Origin: Verticiella sediminum
GTDB taxonomy: Bacteria; Pseudomonadota; Gammaproteobacteria; Burkholderiales; Burkholderiaceae_B
Direction of reading: 5' to 3'
DNA length: 64,000 bases
Assembly (NCBI RefSeq): GCF_007558815.1
Contig: NZ_VLTJ01000007.1
Location: 124,001 to 188,000 of the forward strand
The translations under genes were made by a program, and so were the position numbers. Within the stretch, counting starts at the first letter, position 1, and every line of letters begins with the position of its first letter. This document shows, piece by piece, positions 8,380 through 18,613 of this stretch. Below the pieces are notes generated by a model, which was given only the letters and a program-made list of their open reading frames with translations, did not search any database and was not told the DNA's origin.

Positions 8380-9540
8380 TCAGCGCAGGCCCAGTCCGCG
8401 CGCGATCATGCCGCGCAGGATCTCGCGCGTGCCACCGCGCAGCGAGAAAGTGGGCGCCACCTGCATCAGATAGGCCACCGTGCGCGCGAGCTCGGCCGGC
8501 ACGGGCAGCTCCGGCTGCGCTGCCAGGGCGTCGGCGACGGCGCGCGGCACCCATTGCTCGAACGTGGTGCCGAGCTCCTTGACCAGCGCGGCTTCCAGCA
8601 GCGGGCTTTCCCCCTCGGCCAGGCGCGCGGTAACGCCCACCGAGAGGCTGCGCAGCACGGCGAGCTGGCCCAGCATGCGGCCCAGCAGTTCGGTGTCCTG
8701 GCCGCGCAGGCCGGCGCCGGCCGCCGCGCGCGTGCGCAGCAAGGCGAGCCAGCCTTCGATCAGCACCATGCTCGAATACAGGCGCTCCGGGCCGCTGCGC
8801 TCGAAAGCCAGCTCGGCATTCACCTGCTTCCAGCCGTCGCCCTCGCTGCCGATCAGCGCGTCGTCGGGCAGGAACACGTCGCTGAAGAAGACTTCCGAGA
8901 AATGCGCGTCGCCCGCCAGATCGGTGATGGGGCGCACGCTGACGCCGGGCGTCTTCAGATCGATGACGAACTGGGACAGCCCCTGGTGCCGGTCGTCCGG
9001 GTTGCCCGAGGTGCGCACCAGGGCGATCATGTAGTGTGATCGATGCGCGTTCGTCGTCCAGATCTTGCTGCCGTTCAGGCGCCAGCCGCCTTCGCTCGGC
9101 ACCGCGCGGGTACGCACGCTGGCAAGGTCGGACCCCGAGCCGGGCTCGCTCATGCCGATGCAAAAGAACGCCTCGGCGCGGCAGATGCGCGGGATGTAGA
9201 AGCGCCGCTGCGCCTCGGTGCCGTAGTTCAGGAGGAGCGGCGCGCTCTGGCGATCGGCGATCCAGTGCGCCGACACCGGCGCCCCGGCGCAGAGCAGTTC
9301 CTCGACCAGCACGAAGCGGGCGAAATGGCCGAGGCCGGCGCCGCCGTATTCCGTGGGCAGGGTCAGGCCGACCCAGCCGCGTTCGGCCAGCGCGCGGCTG
9401 AAGCCGGCGTCGAACCCCATCCACGAGCGCGCGCGGCGCTCGGCCGGCATGCCCTGGAGCTGGGCCTGTAGAAAGGCGCGGATCTCGGCGCGCAGGGCCT
9501 CTTCGCGAGGCGGGATGACGTGTGCGGTGATGGCTTGCAT
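8380..9540 (-). CDS. Acyl-CoA dehydrogenase
   Basis: A 386-residue flavoprotein of the acyl-CoA dehydrogenase family, which introduces a 2,3-double bond into acyl-CoAs and passes electrons to ETF. The FAD/substrate motif CIGMSEPGSGSDLASVRTRA is near residues 128-147, followed by GWRLNGSKIWTTNA. In the C-terminal motif the medium-chain-type catalytic Glu (xEGT) is replaced by Gly369 (RGGTREILRGMIAR). A base elsewhere, for example in the helix containing RSGPERLYSS, must serve, as in other dehydrogenase subgroups. It is the first gene of a two-gene operon with 7355-8353 and is divergent from an enoyl-CoA hydratase, the next enzyme of beta-oxidation. Confidence 0.9.
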   Translation of the reverse strand: MQAITAHVIPPREEALRAEIRAFLQAQLQGMPAERRARSWMGFDAGFSRALAERGWVGLTLPTEYGGAGLGHFARFVLVEELLCAGAPVSAHWIADRQSAPLLLNYGTEAQRRFYIPRICRAEAFFCIGMSEPGSGSDLASVRTRAVPSEGGWRLNGSKIWTTNAHRSHYMIALVRTSGNPDDRHQGLSQFVIDLKTPGVSVRPITDLAGDAHFSEVFFSDVFLPDDALIGSEGDGWKQVNAELAFERSGPERLYSSMVLIEGWLALLRTRAAAGAGLRGQDTELLGRMLGQLAVLRSLSVGVTARLAEGESPLLEAALVKELGTTFEQWVPRAVADALAAQPELPVPAELARTVAYLMQVAPTFSLRGGTREILRGMIARGLGLR

Positions 9541-9573
9541 GATCGTGCGAGATTACCCAGGCGCGCGCGGCGC

Positions 9574-9640
9574 GTCCAATACCGATACCGCCACTTGCGA
9601 TACACACGCGCTATCACCCCGGCAGGCAATGGTATTGGAC
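9574..9640. promoter_or_regulatory. Inverted repeat with 10-base arms in a divergent control region
   Basis: GTCCAATACC at 9574-9583 is repeated exactly, in inverted orientation, at 9631-9640 (GGTATTGGAC). The intervening spacer is 47 bases. The pair fills the 160-base region between the divergently transcribed acyl-CoA dehydrogenase operon and the crotonase at 9701. The symmetry suggests two binding sites for one regulator serving both directions. No regulator gene is next to it. Confidence 0.5.
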
Positions 9641-9700
9641 ACCGCCGCGCCCGGCTGGCAGCATGGTCACCGACCTCCAATCCCATTGCCCAGGCGCCCT

Positions 9701-10489
9701 ATGAACGACTTCCTCCTCTACGAACAGGACGGCCCGATCGTCACCCTGACCATGAACCAGCCGGACAAGCGCAATGCGCTCACCGGCAACACCGCCGTGG
9801 CCGAGTTCGGCGCCGCCTGCCGGCGCATCGAGGAAGACCACAGCATCAAGGTCGTGATCCTGACGGGCACCGGCACGGTGTTCTCGTCGGGCGGCAACAT
9901 CCACGAGATGCAGCGCCAGCTCGACCCCGCGATCCTGCCCGCCGACCTGCGGCACGAGTACCGCGAGGGCATCCAGCGCCTGCCCTTGGCGCTGTACAAC
10001 CTCGAAGTCCCGGTCATCGCGGCGGTCAATGGCCCGGCCATTGGCGCCGGCTGCGATCTCGCGTGCATGTGCGACATCCGCATCGCCGCCGACACGGCGC
10101 GTTTTGCCGAGAGTTTCGTCAAGCTGGGGATCATTCCCGGCGACGGCGGCGCCTGGCTGCTGCCGCGCACCATCGGCATGTCGCGCGCGGCCGAACTGAC
10201 CTTCACCGGCGACACCATCGACGCGCAGCAGGCGCTGGACTGGGGCCTGGTGTCGCGCGTGGTGCCGGGCAGCGAGCTGCTCGCCGCGGCGCGCGAACTG
10301 GCGCAGCGCATCGCGGCCAACTCCGGCCCCGCGCTGCGCATGAGCAAGCGTCTGCTGCGCGAGGGGCAACACACGCGGTTGGACACCCTGCTGGAATTGT
10401 CGGCCGGCATGCAGGCGCTGGCCCACCGCACCGCCGAGCATCAGGCCGCGGTGCAGGCGTTCGTGCAGCGCAAGCCGGCCAAGGGCTGA
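9701..10489 (+). CDS. Crotonase-family enoyl-CoA hydratase/isomerase
   Basis: The 262-residue product has the oxyanion-hole segments VFSSGGNIHEM (60-70) and PAIGAGCDLACMCD (112-125). Classical hydratase glutamates are not conserved: the first position is Asp119 and the second is Phe139 (AESFVKLG). Asp148 in IPGDGG occupies the place of an isomerase-type acidic residue. It is likely an enoyl-CoA isomerase or a specialised hydratase. It is divergent from the acyl-CoA dehydrogenase pair, so both directions probably serve one degradation route. The ATG at 9701 gives the standard N terminus; the frame extends upstream without homology. Confidence 0.88.
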   Translation: MNDFLLYEQDGPIVTLTMNQPDKRNALTGNTAVAEFGAACRRIEEDHSIKVVILTGTGTVFSSGGNIHEMQRQLDPAILPADLRHEYREGIQRLPLALYNLEVPVIAAVNGPAIGAGCDLACMCDIRIAADTARFAESFVKLGIIPGDGGAWLLPRTIGMSRAAELTFTGDTIDAQQALDWGLVSRVVPGSELLAAARELAQRIAANSGPALRMSKRLLREGQHTRLDTLLELSAGMQALAHRTAEHQAAVQAFVQRKPAKG

Positions 10490-10515
10490 GGGTCCCCCGG
10501 CGGCGCGTGCCGGGT

Positions 10516-10542
10516 GAGCGCGAGCCGTCCGGCTCTGCGCTC
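10516..10542. terminator. Hairpin between convergent crotonase and ntrC
   Basis: GAGCGC-GAGCC pairs with GGCTC-T-GCGCTC across a 4-base GTCC loop. This gives an 11-bp stem with a single bulged T. It lies in the 60 bases between the stops at 10489 and 10550, so it can end both transcripts. Confidence 0.65.
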
Positions 10543-10549
10543 GCCCGCC

Positions 10550-12124
<1,575 letters not shown>

Positions 12125-12136
12125 CGTGTGCTCCGG

Positions 12137-13213
12137 TTAGCCTTGAGAATTCAGTGGCAGCATCAGCCGGAACTCCGTGCAGCCGGGACGGCTATCGAAG
12201 TCGATCGCGCCGCCATGTTGTTGGATGATCGTCTGCACCAGCGACAGCCCGAGGCCGGTGCCGCCATCGCGCGCGGTGACCAGCGGCAGGAACACGCGTT
12301 CGCGGATGGACTCGGGAATGCCCGGGCCGTTGTCGATGACGTGCAGTACCAGCACGAGCGGGTGGCGCTGGCGCGCCAGCGTCACCTGGCGCGCCACGCG
12401 CGTGCGCAGGACGATCTGCGCCTGGCCGCGCCGGCGTTGTTCGGCCAGCACCTGGGCAGCGTTGCGCACGATGTTCAGCAGCGCCTGGATGAGCTGTTCG
12501 CGGTCGGCCATCAGCTCGGGCGCCGAGATATCGTAGTCGCGCACCAGCTTCAGGCCGGCCCCGTACTCCGCCATGACCAGCGCGGCGACACGCTCGCAGA
12601 CTTCGTGGATATTGATGAGGGTCACCACGCGCGGCACGCGGTGCGGCGCGAGCAGCCGATCGACCAGCCCGTGCAGGCGATCGGCCTCGGCAATGATGAC
12701 CTGGGTGTATTCGGTGAGCCGCGGATCGGTCAGCTCGGCCTGCAGCAACTGTGCCGCGCCGCGCAGCCCGCCCAGCGGATTCTTGACTTCGTGCGCCAGG
12801 TTGCGCAGCAGCTCGCGGTTGGCGTCGGCGTGTTCGAGGCGTTCCTCGGCTCGCTCGATGCGGTCGCGGTAGTGGGTCTCGCGCAGCTCGAGCAGCATGG
12901 GCCACGGCTGGCCGTGCAGGACCACCACGGCGCCGCTCAGCAGCATCGAATCGACGCCGGGGCGCGTCACCGACAGGGGCAGTATCTTGTGCGCGAAGAG
13001 ATCGTCGCGCGCTTCCCGCAGCGACTGCTGCAGCGCTTCGGCTTCGTCGAAGAGGCGGCAGACCGGCATGCCGAGCAGTTGCCGGCGCGACAGGCCGAAC
13101 ACATCTTCGGCAGCCGCGTTGGCGTGCACGATGCTGCCCTCGTCGTCGAGGAGCAGCACCGCACTTACCAGCAGGTCCAGAACGGAAAGGTCGTTCACAC
13201 CAGAGTCGAGCAT
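12137..13213 (-). CDS. glnL: Nitrogen sensor histidine kinase NtrB
   Basis: The 358-residue protein has an N-terminal PAS domain (VSAVLLLDDEGSIVHANAAAEDVFG), no membrane segment, an H-box with His141 in NLAHEVKNPLGG, an N-box (LLNIVRNAAQ), and the ATP-lid motifs DNGPGIP and GGTGLGLSLV. It is a cytoplasmic kinase/phosphatase for NtrC, controlled in relatives by the PII protein. It lies 28 bases downstream of glnA and 12 bases before ntrC, the conserved order. No PII gene lies in the window. Confidence 0.96.
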   Translation of the reverse strand: MLDSGVNDLSVLDLLVSAVLLLDDEGSIVHANAAAEDVFGLSRRQLLGMPVCRLFDEAEALQQSLREARDDLFAHKILPLSVTRPGVDSMLLSGAVVVLHGQPWPMLLELRETHYRDRIERAEERLEHADANRELLRNLAHEVKNPLGGLRGAAQLLQAELTDPRLTEYTQVIIAEADRLHGLVDRLLAPHRVPRVVTLINIHEVCERVAALVMAEYGAGLKLVRDYDISAPELMADREQLIQALLNIVRNAAQVLAEQRRRGQAQIVLRTRVARQVTLARQRHPLVLVLHVIDNGPGIPESIRERVFLPLVTARDGGTGLGLSLVQTIIQQHGGAIDFDSRPGCTEFRLMLPLNSQG

Positions 13214-13241
13214 GCCCGGTCCCGTCCGTTCCGAGGACCGC

Positions 13242-14654
13242 TTACAGACCGTAGTACAAGTCGAACTCGACCGGATGCGTGGTCATGCGCAGACGATTGA
13301 CCTCTTCCATCTTCAGCGAGATGTAGGCATCCAGCATGGAGTTGCTGAACACGCCGCCGCGGGTCAGGAACTCGCGATCGGCGTCCAGCGCCTCGAGGGC
13401 CTGTTCGAGCGACGAGCAGACGGTCGGGATCTTCGCGTCTTCTTCCGGCGGCAGGTCGTACAGGTTCTTGTCGGCCGGATCGCCGGGGTGGATCTTGTTC
13501 ACGACGCCGTCCAGGCCGGCCATCATCAGGGCCGAGAACGCCAGGTACGGGTTGGCCATGGGATCCGGGAAGCGGGTCTCGATGCGGCGCGCCTTGGGAT
13601 TGCTCACGTACGGGATGCGGATCGAGGCCGAGCGGTTGCGCGCCGAATAGGCGAGCTTGACCGGCGCTTCGAAGTGCGGAACCAGACGCTTGTACGAATT
13701 GGTGCTGGGGTTGGTGATGGCGTTCAGCGCACGGGCGTGCTTGATGATGCCGCCGATGTAGTACAGCGCGAACTCCGAGAGGCCGGCGTAGCCGTTGCCC
13801 GCGAACAGGTTCTGGCCATCCTTCCAGATCGACTGGTGCACGTGCATGCCCGAGCCGTTGTCGCCGACGATGGGCTTGGGCATGAAGGTGGCGGTCTTGC
13901 CGTAGGCGTCGGCCACGTTCCACACCGTGTACTTCAGGACCTGGTTCCAGTCGGCGCGGCGCACCAGCGTGTTGAACACGGTGCCAATCTCGAGCTGGCC
14001 GGGCGAGGCCACTTCGTGGTGGTGCACTTCGACGGGCACGCCCTGCTCTTCGAGCAGCGTGCACATCTCGGAGCGCATGTCCTGGAACGAGTCGGTGGGC
14101 GGGACCGGGAAGTAGCCACCCTTGTGGCGCGGGCGGTGGCCCATGTTGCCGTTCTCGTAGTCGACGCCGCTTTCCCAGGGGGCTTCCTCGGCCTTGATCT
14201 TGTAGAACGCGCCGCCGGCACCGGCAGCCCAGGTCACGCCGTCGAACACGAAGAACTCGGGCTCGGGGCCGAAGTAGGCGGTGTCGCCGATGCCGCTGGA
14301 CTTCAGGTAGGCTTCGGCGCGCTTGGCGAGCGAGCGCGGGTCGCGATCGTAGCCCTTGCCGTCGGCCGGCTCGACGACGTCGCAAGTCAGGATCAGCGTG
14401 GTCTGTTCACGGAACGGATCGATGCGGGCGGTATCGGCGTCCGGCATGAGCAGCATGTCGGAGGCTTCGATACCCTTCCACCCGGCGATCGACGAGCCGT
14501 CGAAGGCGTGGCCGGACTCAAGCTTGTCTTCGTCGACGGTGCGCGCCGGCACGGAGACGTGCTGCTCCTTGCCCTGCGTATCGGTGAAACGGAAATCGAC
14601 GTATTTGACTTCCTGCTCGGCGATCAGCTTGAGAATGTCCTGATGGCTGGCCAT
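13242..14654 (-). CDS. glnA: Type I glutamine synthetase
   Basis: A 470-residue GSI enzyme that condenses glutamate and ammonia to glutamine with ATP. Visible signatures are [17 protein letters not shown], the metal/ATP segment [27 protein letters not shown] and the adenylylation loop with Tyr399 in NLYDLPPEE, so activity is probably modulated by GlnE. The ATG at 14654 follows GAGGAGCATTC. The frame is open upstream but without homology. It is transcribed from the sigma-54 promoter at 14714-14729 and heads the glnA-ntrB-ntrC operon. Confidence 0.97.
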   Translation of the reverse strand: MASHQDILKLIAEQEVKYVDFRFTDTQGKEQHVSVPARTVDEDKLESGHAFDGSSIAGWKGIEASDMLLMPDADTARIDPFREQTTLILTCDVVEPADGKGYDRDPRSLAKRAEAYLKSSGIGDTAYFGPEPEFFVFDGVTWAAGAGGAFYKIKAEEAPWESGVDYENGNMGHRPRHKGGYFPVPPTDSFQDMRSEMCTLLEEQGVPVEVHHHEVASPGQLEIGTVFNTLVRRADWNQVLKYTVWNVADAYGKTATFMPKPIVGDNGSGMHVHQSIWKDGQNLFAGNGYAGLSEFALYYIGGIIKHARALNAITNPSTNSYKRLVPHFEAPVKLAYSARNRSASIRIPYVSNPKARRIETRFPDPMANPYLAFSALMMAGLDGVVNKIHPGDPADKNLYDLPPEEDAKIPTVCSSLEQALEALDADREFLTRGGVFSNSMLDAYISLKMEEVNRLRMTTHPVEFDLYYGL

Positions 14655-14713
14655 GAATGCTCCTCTAGGGGAAAAGTGGCGATCAAGTCTGCAAAAAAGG
14701 TCTGACGGGTAAA

Positions 14714-14729
14714 AGCACAGACCGTGCCA
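14714..14729 (-). promoter_or_regulatory. Sigma-54 promoter of glnA
   Basis: On the minus strand the sequence reads TGGCACGGTCTGTGCT. It matches the -24/-12 consensus TGGCACGRNNNTTGCW at every fixed position except one (G for T just before TGC). Spacing between GG and GC is exact. The inferred start site is near 14703, giving a leader of about 50 bases before the glnA ATG. Confidence 0.88.
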
Positions 14730-14753
14730 AAAATTGGCATCGTGTGGGAGCAA

Positions 14754-14938
14754 GCACCTGTTCGGTGCCTGCCGCCGGGAAAACGACGGGCATGCACGGC
14801 AAATTGGCCGCGCCGTTCTGGTGCCCGGAGGAAGTATTCGGGGCCCTCGGGACAGATTTCAGGTGGAAGCACACCATGATGGGGCATAAACGCACTATAT
14901 AAGTGCGAAGATACAAATGGAAGGCACCGACACGGTGC
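14754..14938. promoter_or_regulatory. Three NtrC-type binding sites (enhancer of glnA)
   Basis: Three 15-bp dyads of the form GCACY-N5-RGTGC occur at 14754-14768 (GCACCTGTTCGGTGC), 14892-14906 (GCACTATATAAGTGC) and 14924-14938 (GCACCGACACGGTGC). All match the NtrC consensus GCAC-N7-GTGC. Centres lie at about -58, -196 and -228 from the inferred start. The two distal ones are 32 bp apart, three helical turns, the spacing known for the paired strong NtrC sites of the enteric glnA enhancer. The rest of the 352-base gap between glnA and the next gene holds no ORF I can support. Confidence 0.8.
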
Positions 14939-15006
14939 TTTACGAGCGTGCGCGGATCGCGTGGGCCGCATGCGCTCCGCGCAGCGGCCGGGGCGCGCGG
15001 CGCAGC

Positions 15007-15732
15007 TCAGGCGTAGTGCCGCTCGCCGAACAAGGCGGTACCCACGCGCACGATGGTCGCCCCCTCGGCGATCGCCCAGGGGAAGTCGCCCGACATGCCC
15101 ATGGACAGTTCGTCGAACGCGAGCCCGGCCGGCGCATCTTGGCGCGCCGCCTCGCGCAGGCTGCGCAGCAGCCGAAAGCAGCCACGCACCCTCGCCTCGT
15201 CGTCGGAGGCCATGGCCAGCGTCATGAACCCGCGCACCTGCAGCGAGGCGAATGCGGGCAGCTCGCGCAGGAAGGCCGGCACGTCCTGCGGCGCGAGGCC
15301 GGCCTTGCTCGCCTCGCCCGAGGTGTTGACCTGGATCAGCACGCGCATGGCGCGCCCTTCGGCCTGCAGGCGGCGGTCCAGTTCGGCCGCCAGGCGCAGG
15401 CTGTCCAGCGAATGCAGTTCGGCCGCGAAGCGCGCCACGTGGCGCGCCTTGTTGGTCTGCAGATGGCCGATGATGCACCAGTCGATGGCGAGCTCGGCGA
15501 GCGCTTCGGCCTTCTCCTGCGCTTCCTGCACCTTGTTCTCGCCGAACCAGGCGTAGCCCAGGGCGTGGGCCGCGCGCAGCCGCGCCGGCGCCACGGTCTT
15601 CGTGACGGGCAGCAGCCGTACACTGCTGCGCTCGCGGCCCGCGTCCGTGCAAGCCGAGGCGATGCGCGCCTCGACGGCCTGGAAGCTGGCGTTCAGGGCC
15701 GCCAGATCGCCCTTGTCGATCGAATCCGTCAT
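15007..15732 (-). CDS. YggS/PLPBP family pyridoxal phosphate homeostasis protein
   Basis: A 241-residue single-domain alanine-racemase-fold protein. The PLP lysine is Lys45 in LLPVTKTV. FGENKVQE, WCIIGHLQTNK and LSMGMSGDFPWAI...GATIVRVGTALFG are the family signatures. It binds PLP without known catalysis and balances vitamin B6 and amino-acid pools. In many proteobacteria it sits next to proC or pilT; here it stands alone upstream of the glnA enhancer. The ATG at 15732 is followed by normal family sequence. Confidence 0.93.
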   Translation of the reverse strand: MTDSIDKGDLAALNASFQAVEARIASACTDAGRERSSVRLLPVTKTVAPARLRAAHALGYAWFGENKVQEAQEKAEALAELAIDWCIIGHLQTNKARHVARFAAELHSLDSLRLAAELDRRLQAEGRAMRVLIQVNTSGEASKAGLAPQDVPAFLRELPAFASLQVRGFMTLAMASDDEARVRGCFRLLRSLREAARQDAPAGLAFDELSMGMSGDFPWAIAEGATIVRVGTALFGERHYA

Positions 15733-15785
15733 GGCAGTTGCTCCACCGCCGCTCGCCGCCCCGAAGCATGGCGCTGCAGCGATGC

Positions 15786-15874
15786 GATCCAGGACACCGC
15801 GGAGCCGGCTTTGCCGGTCCGCCGGTGCCGCCCCCTTGAGGGGGCGCGCGTCAGCGCGCGGGGGGTGGGTTTCA
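15786..15874. repeat. Dispersed intergenic repeat, long copy
   Basis: The outer blocks GATCCAGGACACCGCGGAGC (starting 15786) and CAGCGCGCGGGGGGTGGGTT (starting 15852) recur at 54311-54372 with single-base differences. Between them this copy carries two hairpins, GCCGGCTTTGCCGGT and CCCCCTTGAGGGGG. In both copies the element begins just after the stop of a minus-strand gene (hemW here). This suggests a terminator-like or REP-like role. Confidence 0.65.
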
Positions 15875-15885
15875 TCCTCGGCCCG

Positions 15886-17088
15886 TCACAGAAACAAGGC
15901 CTGCAAATCGTTGAGAAAGCGCCAGCCCAGCGGGCTCGGCTTCAGGCGGCCCGGGTCCGGGTCGAGCAGGCCGCGCCTGGTCGCGTCGGCCAGGGCCGAC
16001 GCGATGGCGGCCAGCGACAGGCCGGTGCGGTCCGGGAAGTAGCTCGCCGGCACGCCGTCGCGCAGGCGCAGCGCGTTCAGCATGAACTCGAAGGGCAGCT
16101 CGTCGGCGGCGACTTCGCGGTCTTCGGCCAGGTGCGAACCATCGCGCTGCACGGCCTGCGCCATCCACGACTGCGGATTGCGCAGCCGCGCCTGGCGCAC
16201 GATACGATCCGGGAACGACAGCTTGCCGTGCGCGCCCGGCCCAATGCCGAGGTAGTCGCCGAACTCCCAGTAATTGACGTTGTGTAGACAACGCGCCCCC
16301 TGCCGCGCATAGGCCGAGACTTCGTAGTGCTCCAGGCCCGCGGCGCCCGCCATATCCACCACCATGTCGTGCATGGCGGCGGCTTCGTCCTCGTCGGGCA
16401 GCCCCGCGGGCGGAAACTTGGCGAAGACCGTGTTGGGCTCGAGCGTCAGGTGATAGAGCGACAAGTGTTCGGTGCCGAAGCCGAGCGCAGTGCGCACGTC
16501 GCTGGCCAGCATGTCGCGCGTCTGCCCCGGCAGGGCCGTCATGAGGTCCAGGTTCACGCGCGCGACGGCGCGCTGGGCCATCTCGACGGCGCTGCGCGCC
16601 GCGCGCGCATCGTGTATGCGCCCGAGCGCGTGCAGACAGCCGTCGTCGAAACTCTGGATGCCCAGCGAGATCCGGTTCACGCCGCTTTTCGCGTAGTCGG
16701 CGAAGCGGCCGGCTTCGGCGGTTCCGGGGTTGGCCTCCAGCGTGATCTCGGCCTCGGGCAGCAGCGGCAAATAGGAGCGCAGCATGGCGAGCAGCGCATC
16801 CAGCGCCGCGGCCGACAGCAGGCTGGGCGTGCCGCCCCCGATGAAGACCGACACCACCTTGCGCCCCCAGACCAGGGGCAGCGCCTGTTCCAGGTCCGCG
16901 GCCAGCGCCGCCAGGTACGCCGCCTCGGGCACCTCGCCCTCGGCCGCGTGCGAATTGAAGTCGCAATACGGGCACTTGCGCACGCACCACGGCACATGGA
17001 CATACAAGGCCAGCGGCGGCAGCAGGCTCAGCCGAGTGCCCTCGCCCGCGCCGGCGCGCCCGGCCGGCAGGATGGGGATCGTTCGCAT
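15886..17088 (-). CDS. hemW: HemW-type radical SAM heme chaperone (coproporphyrinogen III oxidase-like)
   Basis: The 400-residue protein has a radical SAM core with the cluster motif Cys35-x3-Cys39-x2-Cys42 (CVRKCPYC). It is followed by FIGGGTPSLL, the SAM-binding ITLEANPGT and GVNRISLGIQS, and a C-terminal winged-helix HemN_C region. The four-residue cysteine motif without the extra N-terminal HemN features favours HemW, a heme-binding protein, over oxygen-independent coproporphyrinogen oxidase. Its ATG overlaps the stop of rdgB by one base (TGATG), so they are translationally coupled. Confidence 0.9.
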   Translation of the reverse strand: MRTIPILPAGRAGAGEGTRLSLLPPLALYVHVPWCVRKCPYCDFNSHAAEGEVPEAAYLAALAADLEQALPLVWGRKVVSVFIGGGTPSLLSAAALDALLAMLRSYLPLLPEAEITLEANPGTAEAGRFADYAKSGVNRISLGIQSFDDGCLHALGRIHDARAARSAVEMAQRAVARVNLDLMTALPGQTRDMLASDVRTALGFGTEHLSLYHLTLEPNTVFAKFPPAGLPDEDEAAAMHDMVVDMAGAAGLEHYEVSAYARQGARCLHNVNYWEFGDYLGIGPGAHGKLSFPDRIVRQARLRNPQSWMAQAVQRDGSHLAEDREVAADELPFEFMLNALRLRDGVPASYFPDRTGLSLAAIASALADATRRGLLDPDPGRLKPSPLGWRFLNDLQALFL

Positions 17089-17723
17089 CAGCGCGTTTCG
17101 TCCAGCCGCGCCATCAATGCGGCCAGGGCGCGCGCGCGATGGCTCGCCGCGTTCTTCTGCGCCGGTTCGAGCTCGGCCGCGGTCCGGCCGAGTTCGGGCA
17201 GCAGGAAGTGCGGGTCGTAGCCGAAACCGTGCTCGCCGCGCGGTGTGTCGATGATCTCGCCGCGCCAGATGCCCTCGCCGACCAGGGGCTGGGGATCATC
17301 GGCCGAGCGCACCAGCACCAGGAGCGCCACATACCATGCCGAGCGCTCGGGCTCGCCGCGCAGGCGTTCCACCAGCAGGGCATTGTTGGCCGCGTCCGAC
17401 TTCTCGCCGCCGGCGAGCGCGGCGTAGCGCGCCGAATACACGCCGGGCGCGCCGCCCAGGGCGCGCACGCACAGCCCGGAATCGTCGGCCAGCGCGGGCA
17501 GGCCGGTGAGCCTGCTCGCATGGCGCGCCTTGGCCAGCGCGTTCTCGAGGAAAGTGACGTGCGGTTCTTCGGCCTGCGGCACGCCGAGCTGCGACTGCGG
17601 CACCAGCTCGATGCCGTGCGCGCCGAGCAGCGCGGCGAACTCGCGCAGCTTGCCGGCGTTGTTGGAGGCCAGGACGACGCGGCCGAGCCCGGCCGAACCG
17701 CCCGTCATCGGCGCATGGCTCAC
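17088..17723 (-). CDS. rdgB: RdgB/HAM1 family non-canonical purine NTP pyrophosphatase
   Basis: The product removes dITP and XTP from the nucleotide pool by hydrolysis to monophosphates. The substrate motif SNNAGKLREF is near the N terminus, LADDSGLCVRALGGAPGVYSARYA in the centre, and GFGYDPHFL and KNAASHRARA near the end, all typical. A GTG start at 17723 is preferred because GGGAGG lies 8 bases upstream; an internal ATG at 17708 is an alternative. It sits between rph and hemW on the same strand, a common arrangement. Confidence 0.92.
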   Translation of the reverse strand: MSHAPMTGGSAGLGRVVLASNNAGKLREFAALLGAHGIELVPQSQLGVPQAEEPHVTFLENALAKARHASRLTGLPALADDSGLCVRALGGAPGVYSARYAALAGGEKSDAANNALLVERLRGEPERSAWYVALLVLVRSADDPQPLVGEGIWRGEIIDTPRGEHGFGYDPHFLLPELGRTAAELEPAQKNAASHRARALAALMARLDETR

Positions 17724-17802
17724 TGGCGCGCCCTCCCGCCGGCCGCACCGGCGTCCCGACGCGCGCACGGCACGCCGCCGTCGGGCAACCCTGCCGCGCT
17801 GC

Positions 17803-18546
17803 TCATGCCAATGCCTCTCGCTGCAGTTGCACGAGGCGGGCGATGCCCTGCTCGGCCAGCCCCAGGAGCGCGTTCATATCGCCGCGCGTGAACGGCACGC
17901 CCTCGGCGGTGCCCTGCACTTCCACGAAATGCCCCGCGCCGGTCATGACCACGTTCATGTCCGTATCGCAGGCCGAATCCTCGACATAGTCCAGATCGAG
18001 CACGGGCTGCCCGCCGACCATGCCCACCGACACGGCCGCAACGTGATCGCGCAGCGGCGATTCGCTCAGCATGTCGCGCTCGATCATCCAGCGCACCGCA
18101 TCCGCGGCCGCGACGTAGGCGCCGGTGATGCTGGCCGTGCGGGTGCCGCCGTCGGCCTGGATCACGTCGCAATCGAGCTGCAGGGTGCGCTCGCCCAGCG
18201 CGCTCAAATCGATCACCGCGCGCAGGCTGCGGCCGATCAGGCGCTGGATCTCCTGGGTTCGGCCGCTCTGCTTGCCGCGCGCGGCTTCGCGCTCGCCGCG
18301 GGTGTGGGTGGCGCGCGGGAGCATGCCGTACTCGGCGGTCAGCCAGCCCTGGCCGCGGCCCTTCAGAAAACCCGGCACCTTGTCGAGCACGCTCGCCGTG
18401 CAGAGCACTTGCGTATCGCCGAAGCTCACCAGCACCGAGCCTTCGGCGTGACGGGTGTAGTGTCGCTGGATGCGCACCTCGCGCAGAGCGTCGGCCGCGC
18501 GCCCCGACGGGCGCGGCGAGACGGTTGCGTTATCCAAAGCTGTCAT
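17803..18546 (-). CDS. rph: Ribonuclease PH
   Basis: A 247-residue phosphorolytic 3'-5' exoribonuclease that trims tRNA 3' ends. Family segments include [22 protein letters not shown], the [12 protein letters not shown] phosphate-binding region, [35 protein letters not shown], and the active-site LDLDYVEDS...DMNVVMT. The ATG at 18546 matches the family N terminus. It is divergent from yicC, and the two starts are 67 bases apart, so their promoters share this gap. It leads the rph-rdgB-hemW set. Confidence 0.95.
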   Translation of the reverse strand: MTALDNATVSPRPSGRAADALREVRIQRHYTRHAEGSVLVSFGDTQVLCTASVLDKVPGFLKGRGQGWLTAEYGMLPRATHTRGEREAARGKQSGRTQEIQRLIGRSLRAVIDLSALGERTLQLDCDVIQADGGTRTASITGAYVAAADAVRWMIERDMLSESPLRDHVAAVSVGMVGGQPVLDLDYVEDSACDTDMNVVMTGAGHFVEVQGTAEGVPFTRGDMNALLGLAEQGIARLVQLQREALA

Positions 18547-18613
18547 ATGATTGCTACCTGTTGCACCGGTGGAATGCCGGCGTATACCAAACCCAGATTG
18601 TACGAGCCCGCCC

